25,201 bases of DNA from a virus: IMG/VR virus record IMGVR_UViG_3300044617_002063, positions 1 to 25,201 of that record. The stretch is one strand, 5' to 3'. The position numbers and the translations under genes are program-made. Below are positions 1-11,000 of the stretch, one piece after another. Position 1 is the stretch's first letter. Every line of letters begins with the position of its first letter. The notes under the pieces were generated by a model, which ran no database searches, was not told where the DNA came from, and saw only the letters and a list, made by a program, of their open reading frames with translations.

Positions 1-253
1 ACGGTAGGTGTTACAGTTGGAGTTACCGTACTGGTCGGTGTTACTGTTGGAGTTACCGTTGGGGTTACTGTACGGGTCGGGGTTACCGTTGGGGTTACTG
101 TACGGGTCGGGGTTACCGTTGGGGTTTCTGATGGGGTTACTGTGTTTGTTGGGGTTATTGAAGGTGTCGGTGTAAATGTTGGGGTTACAGTCGGGGTCGA
201 AGGAGGGGTAGGGGAAAGAGAAGGGGTTGGGGTTGGCGTGAGAGTTGGTGTAA
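1..253 (-). repeat. Thr-Pro stalk coding repeat (second stalk, continues off window)
   Basis: Low-complexity coding DNA of about 12-nt period (ACN CCN ACN NNN on the minus strand). It encodes Thr at nearly every other residue with Pro at most alternate positions. It follows the LCCL-like domain and continues past the left edge. It includes an exact 30-bp tandem duplication at 61-120. The plus strand is very G/T-rich. Confidence 0.9.
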
Positions 254-3200
254 CTATTGGCCCGATTCTTGTTAATTCAATACCGCAAAACGGTGCCATA
301 AAGTTTTGAGACATTACACCGTATTGAGAGTTACCATAGAACAGAGATATTGTACCTAAATCTGTTATTTTTATTAATGCGGTCTGTCCAGGAGCCAATA
401 ACCCTGCATGCACAACAGCTACAGGTAAATAAGAATCTGCAGTGTATGGATTACTACCCCAAATATCTTGTCCTGGTGGTAAGATATCTGTACCTGTAAT
501 ATTGAGTTCGAACGGCACTAACCCGCACGCAAGTACTGATGGTGTGACCGTGTTGGTTGGGGTAATGGAGGGAGTAACCGTGTTGGTTGGGGTAATAGAA
601 GGGGTAATAGAGGTGGTAGGTGTTACTGTTGGTGTTACTGTTGGTGTTACTGTGTTTGTCGGTGTTACAGTGGGTGTTACAGTGGGTGTCGGGGTAAGTG
701 TTGGTGTTGGGGATACACCTAAGGAAGGGGTGTTAGTTGGAGTTGTTGTTTGTGTTGGTGTATATGTAGGTGTATTTGTTAGTGTTGATGTAACAGAGGG
801 GGTAGGTGTTACTGTTGGGGTAGAGGTATTAGTTACAGTTGGGGTATTTGATGGTGTTACTGTGGGTGTTGTTGTGTTTGTCGGGCTTATCGTGATGGTT
901 GGGGTTAGAGTAGGAGTTATTGTGGGAGTAGGTGTGTTTGTGGGGGTAGGTGTACAAGTTGAAGTAGGGGTTAGAGTTTTAGTTGGTGTTAATGTTGGAG
1001 TTAATGTTCTTGTTGGAGTTGGCGTTGGAGTTGGCGGGCATATTGTTAGTTTACGTAAAACATTATTAAACTGATCGACAATAAATAGAGTTTGTTCGGT
1101 GTTGTGTACAATACCGACTGGTGCATTAAAACCTGCAACACTGCCTGCACCATCTCTATAACTATCCCCTCTCTCCATGCCCGCAAGAGTTGTAACCTCA
1201 AAAGGGTAAGTTGTTTTTATAACGCGAATAACATCATTGTTTGTATCGGTTATAAAAAGTTCAGTGGTATTATTTGTTGTAATACCTAAAGGCGCGTTAA
1301 ACTGCGCAATCAACCCTACACCATCAACATACCCGCTCGTGCCGGTTCCTGCAATGGTAGCTACCTGATATGGAGGAACGAGATTAACACGTCTTATCGC
1401 GTGATTTATCGAATCTGTAACATATAAATTACCATCTAAACTAGCTATAATACCTCTTGGAGATCCAAAAGAAGCTATATTACCTGGCCCGTCATTTGAG
1501 CCTTGTACACCGTTACCAGCGATGGTGGTAACAGTATTTGTAACTGGGTCAATTTTTCTTATACGATAATTGCTCTGATCTGATACAAAAATATCACCAA
1601 AAACATCAATGGTAATATTAATCGGGAAATTAAATTTAGCTGTTATACCGCTACCATCTGCAAAACCTGGGATACCAGGGACACCAGCTATAGTACTGAC
1701 AACCCCTGTCGAAACATCAATTCTACGTATACAGTGATTAAATGTATCACAAACAAATATACGCCCATTAGCATCTACAGCTAACCCGTGTGGTTTGTTG
1801 AACTTTGCAACAGATGTATCTCCATCAACATGTCCTTCTACGCCTTTTATACCCGCTATAGTGGTAACAGTGTTATTTATTATATTAAAACTTCTAATAG
1901 TATTACTGTTTGGTTCTGAAATATAAAACGTGGTTGATGTACCATATTTACCAGCTCCATACGGTCTATTGAATCTTGCACTACTACCGATACCGTCAAT
2001 AGTGTTTATGTTAGAAGCACTCCCTGCAACTGTAGTTACAAGTATACAAGGGGGTAGCGGGGTAGTCGGTGTTTGGGTAGGGGTAGGGGTAACGGTTGGA
2101 GTCGCATTTGGTAATAATTGTAAAGATGAAGACTTACAAGAAATTTCTGGCAACAAAGGTGGGTAGTAGTCACCATTGTTACCTGTAAACGGCCAAAAGA
2201 AAAACGGGCAGTCATCTGTGTAAGGAAATTCTGGGATTACCCGGGTACCTTCAAAAACTGGGTTATCACATATCGAATTTAATAGATCATTATCACCAAT
2301 AGAACGTAAAAAACTAGCTTGATCTCCAGCTTGTATAGCGTACACAACGTTGTCTTTTTTATTTCTTGCGCTTAACAAACGAGTTTTATATTGAGTTTGA
2401 ATTAGAGAAGGCGTATTTGCAGGTGTTTCGCTATTATTAGATGTTTGAAATATTGTGTTTTGTGGGTTTACTGGTCCAATTTCTATCGAAGCTCCGTTAG
2501 AAGTACCTGTACTACTACTATACACTACAACACTCGGGTAATAGTTATACACACTCTTTCCTGATCTCGTATAAACATATTTAAAATCATAGTTTCTTGG
2601 ATCTTTTGGATCATTAGGATACTTACCATTATATATAAAATATTTCGGATCAGGTACTTCCTCTCTTGTAACTAAAAACGTTTTATCGTCGTCTCCTGAA
2701 TTCCAAAGAATTCTTTCAATAGGAAAACTACCCGGTGTAGAATTTTTTGCGGTAAAAATAATTTCTAGTGGTGCTACACCATATATTTGCTCAGAAACGA
2801 CGCACAATCTCGCTTTAGGTGGTATTTCATGTACTTGTATAGAGTATGTTTTAATAACCGTTTCTTCAGTTACTTCCTCTACTTGCTCGTCATCGAAATC
2901 TGGTATTTCGCAAACATCTGGCGGTGGTTCGTATCCCCAAATTTTTTGATTCTCTCCACCACCCACTGTTTTTTCCCACTTTGTGGGGTTACCTCCGTAT
3001 TGTCGTAACTCAGACCATTTCCAATATTTACAATGTTTTTGTAAGCAATCTGATTCCCCGCCCCATGTTCTAGCATATTTACCGTTAAGCGCGCATGAAG
3101 CATCGTTCCATGTAATTCGGTTTGCTTCATCAACAGAATTACAAACTATTTTATCCCAATACCAAAGTCTGCCGTATTTACCTAAACACGGGTTACCGTC

Positions 3201-3557
3201 TTCTGTGTATGTTTGTTTTTTCTTTATTTTAAATCTCGTGAGTTTTACAGAATAAACTCCGGGCATAATATAGACATGCGTTATACAGTGCTCATCACAA
3301 AAAACTTTAACAACGTTTGTAGAATCATTATAGTAATCTCCAAAATCCCATTCATAGTATGTTGTAACTTTCGGATCCGTATGGTCAGTTTTTAAATTGG
3401 TGCAGAATAAAACAGCTAAGCTCGGAGCATATCCCTCTATAACACCTTCTGGGGTCGGTGAGACAGGTAGTGTATTACTATTATTAGGTATACCGAAATC
3501 CCATGAATAATGCTTTGGGACTGTTTTTCCTGATAAAATCGTAAACTCAGTTGTCAT
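1..3557 (-). CDS. Giant modular tail adhesin: PKD-like, NHL propeller, Thr-Pro stalks, LCCL-like (3' end off window)
   Basis: The frame is open from an ATG at 3557 to the left edge (at least 1185 codons), so the C-terminus is missing. Domains in order: PKD-like around residues 60-110 (YYEWDFGD, then [14 protein letters not shown]); a Cys/Trp-rich insert at about 120-214; a second PKD-like segment at about 260-350; a short Thr-Pro linker at about 483-500; six NHL blades at about 505-838, each with a V-T-T-I-A-G start, a D-G turn and an F-N-x-P-x-G-I strand; a Thr-Pro stalk at about 840-1005; an LCCL-like domain at about 1006-1100; then a second stalk. PKD, NHL and LCCL domains are binding or scaffold folds, and no catalytic motif is visible. 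I infer a virion-surface receptor-binding or fibre protein. It lies 40 bp after the 1309-aa stalk protein, on the same strand. There is no Shine-Dalgarno site; a weak CCTAAATA lies 21 nt upstream of the start. Confidence 0.85.
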   Translation of the reverse strand, partial: MTTEFTILSGKTVPKHYSWDFGIPNNSNTLPVSPTPEGVIEGYAPSLAVLFCTNLKTDHTDPKVTTYYEWDFGDYYNDSTNVVKVFCDEHCITHVYIMPGVYSVKLTRFKIKKKQTYTEDGNPCLGKYGRLWYWDKIVCNSVDEANRITWNDASCALNGKYARTWGGESDCLQKHCKYWKWSELRQYGGNPTKWEKTVGGGENQKIWGYEPPPDVCEIPDFDDEQVEEVTEETVIKTYSIQVHEIPPKARLCVVSEQIYGVAPLEIIFTAKNSTPGSFPIERILWNSGDDDKTFLVTREEVPDPKYFIYNGKYPNDPKDPRNYDFKYVYTRSGKSVYNYYPSVVVYSSSTGTSNGASIEIGPVNPQNTIFQTSNNSETPANTPSLIQTQYKTRLLSARNKKDNVVYAIQAGDQASFLRSIGDNDLLNSICDNPVFEGTRVIPEFPYTDDCPFFFWPFTGNNGDYYPPLLPEISCKSSSLQLLPNATPTVTPTPTQTPTTPLPPCILVTTVAGSASNINTIDGIGSSARFNRPYGAGKYGTSTTFYISEPNSNTIRSFNIINNTVTTIAGIKGVEGHVDGDTSVAKFNKPHGLAVDANGRIFVCDTFNHCIRRIDVSTGVVSTIAGVPGIPGFADGSGITAKFNFPINITIDVFGDIFVSDQSNYRIRKIDPVTNTVTTIAGNGVQGSNDGPGNIASFGSPRGIIASLDGNLYVTDSINHAIRRVNLVPPYQVATIAGTGTSGYVDGVGLIAQFNAPLGITTNNTTELFITDTNNDVIRVIKTTYPFEVTTLAGMERGDSYRDGAGSVAGFNAPVGIVHNTEQTLFIVDQFNNVLRKLTICPPTPTPTPTRTLTPTLTPTKTLTPTSTCTPTPTNTPTPTITPTLTPTITISPTNTTTPTVTPSNTPTVTNTSTPTVTPTPSVTSTLTNTPTYTPTQTTTPTNTPSLGVSPTPTLTPTPTVTPTVTPTNTVTPTVTPTVTPTTSITPSITPTNTVTPSITPTNTVTPSVLACGLVPFELNITGTDILPPGQDIWGSNPYTADSYLPVAVVHAGLLAPGQTALIKITDLGTISLFYGNSQYGVMSQNFMAPFCGIELTRIGPIVTPTLTPTPTPSLSPTPPSTPTVTPTFTPTPSITPTNTVTPSETPTVTPTRTVTPTVTPTRTVTPTVTPTVTPTSTVTPTVTPT
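61..120 (-). repeat. Exact 30-bp tandem duplication inside the stalk
   Basis: Bases 61-90 and 91-120 are identical. The lag-30 match extends about 9 bases to the left and 6 to the right. The unit is ten codons, so it keeps the frame and the Thr-x-Thr-Pro register. Exact identity among degenerate neighbours suggests a recent slippage or recombination event. Confidence 0.9.
541..1035 (-). repeat. Thr-Pro stalk coding repeat (first stalk)
   Basis: About 165 codons of Thr-Pro-Thr-x repeats join the end of the NHL propeller (LRKLTIC, followed by PP and the repeat) to the LCCL-like domain. Synonymous codons are well mixed. Two local near-perfect copies remain: a 20-base match at lag 30 (547-566 against 577-596) and three consecutive 12-mers around 619-655. 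Confidence 0.9.
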
Positions 3558-3597
3558 ATTTTAATGTATAATACAAAGTATTTAGGCAATAAAATAA

Positions 3598-6500
3598 TTA
3601 TTGATAGACGTTTCTTATAGTTTCTTTTAAAATAATATTAAGTTCTTTATTTTGTTTTAAGTTAAAAACTCCAAAATTAAAAAATTTATAATTTTTTGGT
3701 ACACGAAACGCGTTAAACGTGCAAGTTGCGTTATTTTCAGTTATTACGTCGTTAATAGGTGTTACATGTAAAGGTTGTTGGTTATATAGTACTTGTAAAC
3801 TATTAAATGGATCACTAATGTACTCAAAGATGTTAATATTGCTATTTTTAAAGGGTGTGATTGTTTGCATACCTTCCCATGTAAAACAGTCCTTACGAGC
3901 CCAAGTGAAAGTTACATCTTTAGCCTGTAGCGGAGAAACTGATGCGTATGAAAAATAATTATTTTGTCCCTGCAAAACAGGTAAAATACTGCTTTGTAAA
4001 AAACTATAGCTCATGTATAGATAACTACAATAAAAATTATATAATAAGTTACATTCAAAAAAACTTAAACCATCTTCGCTACTTACACACCATAAATTAT
4101 CGATGTTTAAAAGAATAGGTGAGGTTTCAAAATTATTACTTACAAGATGTCTACCGTAGGGGCTAATATCGTACCAAATTTTCACTCTACCTTCTGAACC
4201 ATTTAACCAACTTGTTAGTGTACCATTTTTAATTTCTAAAACTGTAAAATCTTTTTCTTCTAAATTATTTTTCCAAATTCGTATTGTTTTTGTTATTAAA
4301 TTTGCGTGCGTAAACGTGTAACAAGATTCTATATAAGGATATAAATTTTTTTGGTTTATTTCTTTTTTTACAGATATTACATTACTATAATTCTTTTTTG
4401 TTGTATAAAAATTTTTAGCTACAGAAACGCATCGTAGGATATTATTATCTCGTAAAATTAAACTATCTACATCGAGTTCTGATACATCAGTTCTTAAAAT
4501 TGTATTCCAACCATTTTCATAACCTTGCCATTCAAACTCTAAACTATCTAAACCCTCTTGTTTAAAATTATTTTCAAGAATTAGTTTATTATTTTCAAAT
4601 AAAAGGTTAAGGGGTTGTAGATGACTTTCAAAAATATTTGACGGTATTAAACAAGAACTAACTGCAAAAGTGTTTAAATTATCACACCCTACGGCAGTAA
4701 TCTTTAAATCTTGAAAATAGTTATTTTTATCAACAAAAAAATTAAAATTAGAAGTTAAATTATTGACTAGACAGGTTATTTCTTGGCACCCAAGCCATTT
4801 AAGTAAAATATTGACCCTCATGCCGCACTCTCTTTTATAGTAAGGTATTACATTAAATAATTGTACATAAGGAGTAGATATTATATTATATACTTCTGAA
4901 TATACGGTACACTCATTAAAAGAATTTTTAGCGCAAATTTTAATACGTATTTTTTTAGAAAAATCTTTAGGTAAAATATAGTAGTCGTTGTCTTTAACTT
5001 CTGTATCTCTCCATGTGTTACTACCTAAATCGTATATTTGCCATATCCGCTCTAATTTGTCTACGTTAAACCATTTACCTGATTGTATATGTAAACAGGT
5101 AGGTGAAACTTCAAAAATAGTATCTAAAACCGTGCATATTGGAAACTGAGACGGTTTATGTAATTGTTTCAAAAATAAGTTTTTAATATACTGTATTTCG
5201 TGTTTATCACATAACCAATTAAAAATTAAACATCCATAAAAGTTAAATTCTGAAAAAACAGACTTTGTGTCGTTAAGTATTGCTCCGAAAATATTATATT
5301 TTGTATCCGAAAAAGGTATATTAAAAGATTCTTTAACAAGTACTTCTAAATTATTAAGATAAAGACGTGTCTGTTTACTATCATTAACAAGCGTTAAAAC
5401 ATGTATGTCATCTGTCAAATTAATAATCGAGCTAAAATTTACCGCTTCGCTATTTGTATAGTAAAATCTTTTATCATTTTTATACCAGAAATTATATGAA
5501 TTTTCTATATTTTGTTTTGAAAAACCTATTATATTTTTATCTTTTGCTGTAAAAAAGAACATTGCTGTAGTGTTATTAAAATTAATAGAAGGGGTAATTT
5601 TCATGTACTGTCCGTTTTCATTAAAACCTACAGAAAAAAGTTTTTCATTTTCTATATAAATTTCTGGCGCGTGTTGCACCTGGGCGTTAAATTCAAACTT
5701 TTTATTTACACTTACCCATTTGCATAATTTTTGATTTTGTGCTACACCTTTTTCATTAAAATTATCAAACAGATACTCAGGTTGAGAAATAAACTGTATA
5801 TTTGCAATTTTTTTAAGATTTTTAATATCATAAAATTCACTCTCACACTCACATATCTTTTGAGAAAAACCATTTTCCGCTAACACAGTGAGTTTTATAT
5901 AACAGGGCCCTACCTTTTCGAGATCAAATGTTAAGCAATTATCATTAAGATGTTCAACCCAAACACTCGTATTTGTAGATTTTGTAAACCACTTTACACG
6001 TATATTAGGGAGCGGGTACCCTGTCCACGTACCTACATTTCCTTTTACGGTGAAAAACGACGTTCTTTGTAAAGAAGGGGGAGTTAAATTTTCTATTTCA
6101 ACTGTAGCTGTTTTGGTGGGGGTAAGAGTGTTAGTTGGAGTTATGCTTGGTGTGATAGTTGGTGTGTTTGTTGTTGTTGAGGTGGGCGTAAGAGTTGGAG
6201 TGGTTGTAGGGGTTGTGGTCGGTGTTGTGGTAACTGTGTTAGAGGGTGTTTGTGTTAGTGTATTAGTGGGGGTTAGTGTTTGAGTGGGGGTTAATGTTGA
6301 CGTGTTGCTAGGTGTTTGTGTGACAGTTGGAGTAACTGTTGAGGTAATAGTCGGTGTACAGGTCGGGGTTCTTGTAGGGGTAGGGGTTGGTTTATTTGTT
6401 CTAGAGGGGGTTTGAGAGTTAGTTAAAGTAACAGTTGAAGTGGTTGTTGGTGTTTGAGTGAGTGTGGGGGTTAGGGTATTTGTTGGGGTGGTTGTTAGGG

Positions 6501-7527
6501 TTGGGGTTGGGGTTGGGGTGCTTGTATTTGAAGGTGTATTGGAGGGTGTTTGAGTGTTCGTTTTTGTTACTGTTAAGGTCGGGGTATTTGAAGAGGTCGG
6601 GGTACAAGATTTTGTCGGTGTTCTTGTCGGTGTTTTTGTCGGTGTACAGGTTAAAGTGGTTGTTGGGGTACTTGTAGGTGTTTGAGTGATTGTTGGTGTT
6701 TGAGTTAACGTGGGGGTTAATGTAGTGGTTTGGGTGGGTGTTGGTGTAGTAGTACGTGTCTGTGTACGTGTTAAAGTGGGTGTTGAAGTAGGGGTTGTTG
6801 TATGAGTTGGTGTTTTTGATGGAGTTATCGTTACTGTTATGGTTGGTGTGTTTGTCGGCGTGGATGTTTGAGTTAAAGTGCGGGTAAGGGTGGGTGTTGG
6901 TGTAAGGGTGGTTGTTGGTGTAGGCGTAGGGGTCGGTGTTAGTGTTGAAGTCGGGGTAGTTGTTGGAGTAAGTGTAGGGGTGGAGGTAGGGGTTGTTGTT
7001 GGAGTATAAGTTGGTGTGGTTGTAGGGGTTGAGGTTTGGGTTGGGGTAATAGTTTGTGTAGGGGTAAAGGTAGGGGTATTTGTCTGAGTTAGAGTTGGCG
7101 TGGTTGTGGGGGTTTTAGTAACTTTTGGGGTTTTAGTGGGTGTACGGGTTTGAGTAACCGTAACGGTTTTAGTCGGGGTTAATGTTGGTGTGTTTGTGGG
7201 TGTGTTTGTTTGTGTTACTGTTTGACTGGGAGTGGGGGTTCTTGTGGGGGTGCAGGTGTAGGTAGGTGTTAATGTTTGAGTATTGGTCTGTGTTATAGTT
7301 GTTGTAGGTGTAGTTGTAGGTGTAGGCGCTACAACATTCACTTTTACAACGCGTCTTATCGAGCCGTTATTAGTTTTAAATTCAACTGGTATATCGTAAA
7401 CGCCAGGGATTTGCGGAGCCTGACTCTTAATTAAATTAATATAGGTGTCAGGGTTAGTGAGATCTACATTTTCAATGACTAGCCAGCTGTGATTAGAAGG
7501 TTCGTTAATTATTTTTTCAACAGACAT
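3598..7527 (-). CDS. Thr-Pro-stalked tail fibre/adhesin with C-terminal lectin-like regions (1309 aa)
   Basis: Residues 1-68 form a small N-terminal domain ending in a beta-rich segment ([17 protein letters not shown]), perhaps the virion attachment part. Residues 69 to about 472 are an almost pure Thr-x repeat with Pro at most alternate positions. After this come an Ig/PKD-like region at about 480-565 ([23 protein letters not shown]) and a ConA/LamG-like region at about 580-785 ([20 protein letters not shown]). Another lectin-like region starts near 1112 with [12 protein letters not shown], resembling the W-x-D-x-S-G-N-G-x-H motif of LamG-type domains. No enzyme signature was seen. It probably is a long flexible fibre with a distal sugar-binding head. 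The lectin assignments rest on short motifs and are tentative; the stalk is certain. The ATG at 7527 has no Shine-Dalgarno site and follows a run of 12 T. Confidence 0.85.
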   Translation of the reverse strand: MSVEKIINEPSNHSWLVIENVDLTNPDTYINLIKSQAPQIPGVYDIPVEFKTNNGSIRRVVKVNVVAPTPTTTPTTTITQTNTQTLTPTYTCTPTRTPTPSQTVTQTNTPTNTPTLTPTKTVTVTQTRTPTKTPKVTKTPTTTPTLTQTNTPTFTPTQTITPTQTSTPTTTPTYTPTTTPTSTPTLTPTTTPTSTLTPTPTPTPTTTLTPTPTLTRTLTQTSTPTNTPTITVTITPSKTPTHTTTPTSTPTLTRTQTRTTTPTPTQTTTLTPTLTQTPTITQTPTSTPTTTLTCTPTKTPTRTPTKSCTPTSSNTPTLTVTKTNTQTPSNTPSNTSTPTPTPTLTTTPTNTLTPTLTQTPTTTSTVTLTNSQTPSRTNKPTPTPTRTPTCTPTITSTVTPTVTQTPSNTSTLTPTQTLTPTNTLTQTPSNTVTTTPTTTPTTTPTLTPTSTTTNTPTITPSITPTNTLTPTKTATVEIENLTPPSLQRTSFFTVKGNVGTWTGYPLPNIRVKWFTKSTNTSVWVEHLNDNCLTFDLEKVGPCYIKLTVLAENGFSQKICECESEFYDIKNLKKIANIQFISQPEYLFDNFNEKGVAQNQKLCKWVSVNKKFEFNAQVQHAPEIYIENEKLFSVGFNENGQYMKITPSINFNNTTAMFFFTAKDKNIIGFSKQNIENSYNFWYKNDKRFYYTNSEAVNFSSIINLTDDIHVLTLVNDSKQTRLYLNNLEVLVKESFNIPFSDTKYNIFGAILNDTKSVFSEFNFYGCLIFNWLCDKHEIQYIKNLFLKQLHKPSQFPICTVLDTIFEVSPTCLHIQSGKWFNVDKLERIWQIYDLGSNTWRDTEVKDNDYYILPKDFSKKIRIKICAKNSFNECTVYSEVYNIISTPYVQLFNVIPYYKRECGMRVNILLKWLGCQEITCLVNNLTSNFNFFVDKNNYFQDLKITAVGCDNLNTFAVSSCLIPSNIFESHLQPLNLLFENNKLILENNFKQEGLDSLEFEWQGYENGWNTILRTDVSELDVDSLILRDNNILRCVSVAKNFYTTKKNYSNVISVKKEINQKNLYPYIESCYTFTHANLITKTIRIWKNNLEEKDFTVLEIKNGTLTSWLNGSEGRVKIWYDISPYGRHLVSNNFETSPILLNIDNLWCVSSEDGLSFFECNLLYNFYCSYLYMSYSFLQSSILPVLQGQNNYFSYASVSPLQAKDVTFTWARKDCFTWEGMQTITPFKNSNINIFEYISDPFNSLQVLYNQQPLHVTPINDVITENNATCTFNAFRVPKNYKFFNFGVFNLKQNKELNIILKETIRNVYQ
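6112..7325 (-). repeat. Long Thr-Pro stalk coding repeat (about 404 codons)
   Basis: About 1.2 kb of degenerate 12-nt-period repeat encodes Thr at almost every second residue, mostly alternating with Pro and otherwise with T, N, Q, S, L, K, R or V. Unlike bases 61-120, I found no long exact tandem copy: the protein pattern is kept while codons differ, so the array looks old and selected at protein level. The plus strand is G/T-rich and includes a telomere-like G-run cluster. Confidence 0.92.
6498..6518 (+). other. Potential G-quadruplex (GGG then three TTGGGG units)
   Basis: The plus strand has four G-tracts of 3, 4, 4 and 4 separated by TT, the same unit as the Tetrahymena telomere repeat. 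The opposite strand encodes Thr-Pro-Thr-Pro of the stalk. The plus strand is the transcription template for this gene. A looser five-tract cluster lies at 193-232. Confidence 0.6.
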
Positions 7528-7542
7528 TTAACGTAAAATTTA

Positions 7543-7554
7543 TTTTTTTTTTTT
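7543..7554 (-). repeat. Homopolymer of 12 T (A12 in the mRNA sense) before the stalk gene
   Basis: This tract lies in the 51-bp gap between the 140-aa gene and the 1309-aa adhesin, 15 nt upstream of the adhesin ATG. It is flanked by AT-only sequence with two weak late-promoter-like octamers on the minus strand: TTTAAATA upstream of the run, and AATAAATT overlapping its start-proximal end. Tracts of this length are prone to slippage. Confidence 0.7.
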
Positions 7555-7578
7555 ATTTAAAATAAATTTGTTTTTACA

Positions 7579-8001
7579 TCAACAACAACCTTTTTCTCGC
7601 GCTACTTTAAGTGCTTGTAGCATGTCAAGATAATCTTTACTATTACTAAAATTTAAAGAAGATGAACTTTGCTCTTCTAAAGGAGTGTTGTTACTTTCAA
7701 TAAAAACAGGTATATCAAGCTGTTCTCCTACAGTTGTTGTAATTATAGACGGTAAAACTATATCTGGTAATGTGATTAATTCCTGTGGAACGTAAATTAT
7801 AACTCTTTCTAATCTATAGAGCTCGGTAACACTAATGCGTAGTTCGACAACATATTCTTTTAAATCGTTTGTTCTTCCAATAAAAGAATATATTAATTGT
7901 TTTTTTAAATTATCAAATGTGAGCACGGGTCGATCAACTTCTGTAAGCATTAAGCTAGAAAGTTGTGCAATGTACGTGTGTGCGCTTGTTAAATAGTTCA
8001 T
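7579..8001 (-). CDS. Small protein of the baseplate/fibre operon, function unknown (140 aa)
   Basis: I do not recognise this family. It is a 140-residue protein with an N-terminal half of mixed helix and strand character (ELRISVTELYRLERVIIYVP), a Ser/Asn-rich linker near residues 110-117, and a short C-terminal helix ending in Gly-Cys-Cys. There is no signal peptide or clear membrane segment. Its ATG overlaps the stop of the 1527-aa gene by 4 nt (ATGA), so translation is probably coupled. An AAGG about 10 nt before the ATG is one of the few Shine-Dalgarno-like sites in the window. Its place between a giant baseplate-operon protein and a fibre gene suggests an adaptor or assembly factor, by inference only. 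Confidence 0.75.
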   Translation of the reverse strand: MNYLTSAHTYIAQLSSLMLTEVDRPVLTFDNLKKQLIYSFIGRTNDLKEYVVELRISVTELYRLERVIIYVPQELITLPDIVLPSIITTTVGEQLDIPVFIESNNTPLEEQSSSSLNFSNSKDYLDMLQALKVAREKGCC

Positions 8002-11000
8002 ATTGGAAATACCTTACTAAATGTTTCATTTACAATATCAAGTTCGAATAAATGAGGTATTATTTGGTTACTTGAGAGCTCGCATATACTTAACAACACT
8101 ATTTTTTGTTCAGGAAAAAACCACGTGTCACCTACCTGTGCAACCGATACCCCGGTGAGAGAATTAAACTCTCTTCTTAACCCGATTGAAATTGGAGCTA
8201 TAAGTGAAATAATATGAGAGCTATCTACAAAACTATAGATGTTGTCTCTTTCATACTCATAATTAATTTTTTCTAAAAAGATAGCACTTGATGTCTCAAT
8301 ATAAAGAGTATCAAAAAACATATCTATTTTTCTTATACCACCACCGGTTAATTCAGAATACACTTCTAAACCTTTATAAGTATCAAAAACACCGCTTAGA
8401 GCTTTATATGCAGGTTGCACGACTTTTGATGTTTTTTGCACCCAAAGCTCTCCAGGTATATTTTTTTGTTCGTAAGGAGAAGAATTTTTTATATCTTTTA
8501 ATAAAGTGTACTGGTTACCGAAAATATCAGTAACCCAATTATATATTTGCTTATCGTTGCTTTGTAAGATATGTTCTTCAGCCCACACAGACGCGTTATA
8601 AATACCTGCTGCATTACCGGGTACATTTGTATTATCACCCCATTCTTTGCTTTCTCTGCCTGTCCAAGGGGTAAGTTTTTTATTTAAAATGTTAATACCT
8701 GTTTGCTTAGAAATTTTACTGTCTGTGGTGGTTTGATACGGTATAAATTTTTGATATTCTTTTGAAACTTTTCGATTTATATTTCCCGCTAAAACGTTTG
8801 AATTAAACGATTCTTTAAGCCATGTTGCATCTTCTGAAAGATCTTTATATGGTATAGAATTTTCTTTTTTAGAGTTACCTCTGCCGCCGAAAAAATAATC
8901 CGGTTTTACAAAATCTTCAATTATAGTTTCAGCTGTTGTATTTAACGTATAAGTAAAATTATTAGCATTATATACACTAACCCCTAAATTATTTGGTATA
9001 AAATACCCACCAGTATCTTTTTTTGTATAAATACTCTGTAGAGTTGGTATCGTCGGGGAAGTAGCGTTAAAACGATTTGCAAATTGATTCCACGGTCTTT
9101 CAACTTCAAGGGCTGGTGTTATATCTTTCTCTGTAATTGTGTATGTTTCAATTTCGGGTACTGCGGATATAGACCATGTAAATGGTGTTAAAGCTTTATA
9201 TAAAACTGTTACTGGGTGATTGTCGATGTAATTTGTAAGAAAAATTAAAGAAGATGATGAAAGTGGTTGTACGTTAAATAATGTACCTACATTGTCGGAT
9301 AATATATCTTTAAGGTTTGTTGGTTCGTAGGAAATTGATAGTTCTCGCCATTGTTTTTTATTAACTTCGGTTAATACGGTTATTGGTTGTTCCCAAATTA
9401 AAGAAGTGTTACTTTTTCTATCATATTCAACATAATACCCTGTATCAAAGTTTGATACAGAAAATAAAGGCTGTGTAACTATGTTATGTGTATCAAAAAC
9501 CCTATATGACGTGCTCCAATCTGGTATACTTCCAAACTGCGTATAGTTTTCGCGAGAAAAGGTAGCTTTACCCCAAAACGGTCTAGCGCCTGGGGTTGCT
9601 ACAGAGCGTTGATACGCGGTGCTGTAATCCCAACCAAAAAGATTTGTATTTAACACAAACCCTGGTTGAGGTGTATTTATGCCTGTAAGAGAAGGGGTAG
9701 TTTGAAAATACCCTACCGCGGTTATAGGGGGAATACCTGAAAACCGAACTATTGTAGCTTGCTCAGGCGTCCATGTATATGAGAACGCGGAAATATTAAA
9801 GTTAGAAGTAGTACCACCTGAATTCGGTACACGTGTAAAACTTTCTGGAGTACCTGTCTTTATATCAACTACTACACTGTATACACCTTCAATAAACGGT
9901 ATAAACGATAAAACATCTGTATTTTCATATTGAGTCACAGCCCCCGTAGGGTCAGTAACAAGCCATTTTGCGATACCTAAAACATCATCTGAATTTATAG
10001 GTGGTATACCATTACCGAGAGTTATACTCGCATTGGTAGGGTTTGTAAAATTAGTTTCTGGGTAACTTAAATAAATTTTTTGAGATGTAAGAGTGAGCGG
10101 GTCATCTGCTCTCGCGATAGATACATAATCATAATTTGCCCAAATGTTTCTTTTATTTTCAGTTATTGTGTTTTGAGATATTATAGTACCTGAAACCGCA
10201 GAAACAACAGAGCCGCTGCGTGCGTAAATTAAAAGATCTCTTTCTTTTAATACCATGTTTGACGGTTTATCGTCACTTAACCATGTACCATTATTTTGTT
10301 TAGTTGCTGAAACCCACACAAACTCTTTTGAATTTTTATTTGAGTATTTGTACCTTAAAGCTAAAGAAGGAATATTTACTCCTTCAGGTTTTGCGCGTAA
10401 ATAGATATACGCGCTTCCTTTTTTAAATCTTGGTATTCCGTTAAAAGTTTCAGTTACCCAGGCACCACTAAAGAAACCTTTTTTTAAATGAGTCTTATAC
10501 CAAGCAAAATTTAAACTTTGCTTATAATTTTTATTGAAACTATCTCTCCAGTTTGCAATATCAAGAGTACTAATATCATTAAAATCTGTACATTCAACAA
10601 TAATATCTACCTCGTTAAAAGATGAATCATCTATTGTGTTATAGTGATGCCCGTAAGGTGTAAAATTTACAGCGTGACACGAGCATTTATTGTACTCTAA
10701 AGAGCTTGCATCATTATATGGGCAATCTTTTTTATGAGGAATAAACTTAATAACGTTATTAATGTCAGTTAAATTGTCTCCTTGCCAAATAAATTTTACA
10801 CAAGTCCCCGAATCAGCAATAAATGATAAACATGGTTGGGGGGTTGTTATAATTTTACTATTTGTAAATAAAACATTTGTACCTGAAAGCCATGCACATT
10901 CTGTAGCGTTTTCTAAAGTATCTGTTGGGGAATTAATTTTATAAATTTTATCTGCGCCTTCGAAAACATTAGATACAATTTGATAATTTATATCAAGATT

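Noticed and set aside
1-130. Regularly spaced G/T-rich repeats that could suggest a CRISPR array or a telomere-like end
   Set aside because: There are no unique spacers of constant length, the period is about 12 nt and in coding frame, and no cas gene is near. It is protein-coding repeat.
442-1074. Plus-strand open frame coding an elastin-like Val-Gly-Val-Thr repeat (a similar one lies at 6050-6283)
   Set aside because: It is the antisense shadow of the Thr-Pro stalk: the complement of ACN CCN codons reads as GTN/GGN in a shifted frame and stays open automatically. The minus-strand frame carries recognisable domains on both sides.
7553-7570. AT-only palindrome near the T12 tract as an intrinsic terminator
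   Set aside because: The stem has no G-C pair, and in the direction of the minus-strand genes it is followed by A, not T.
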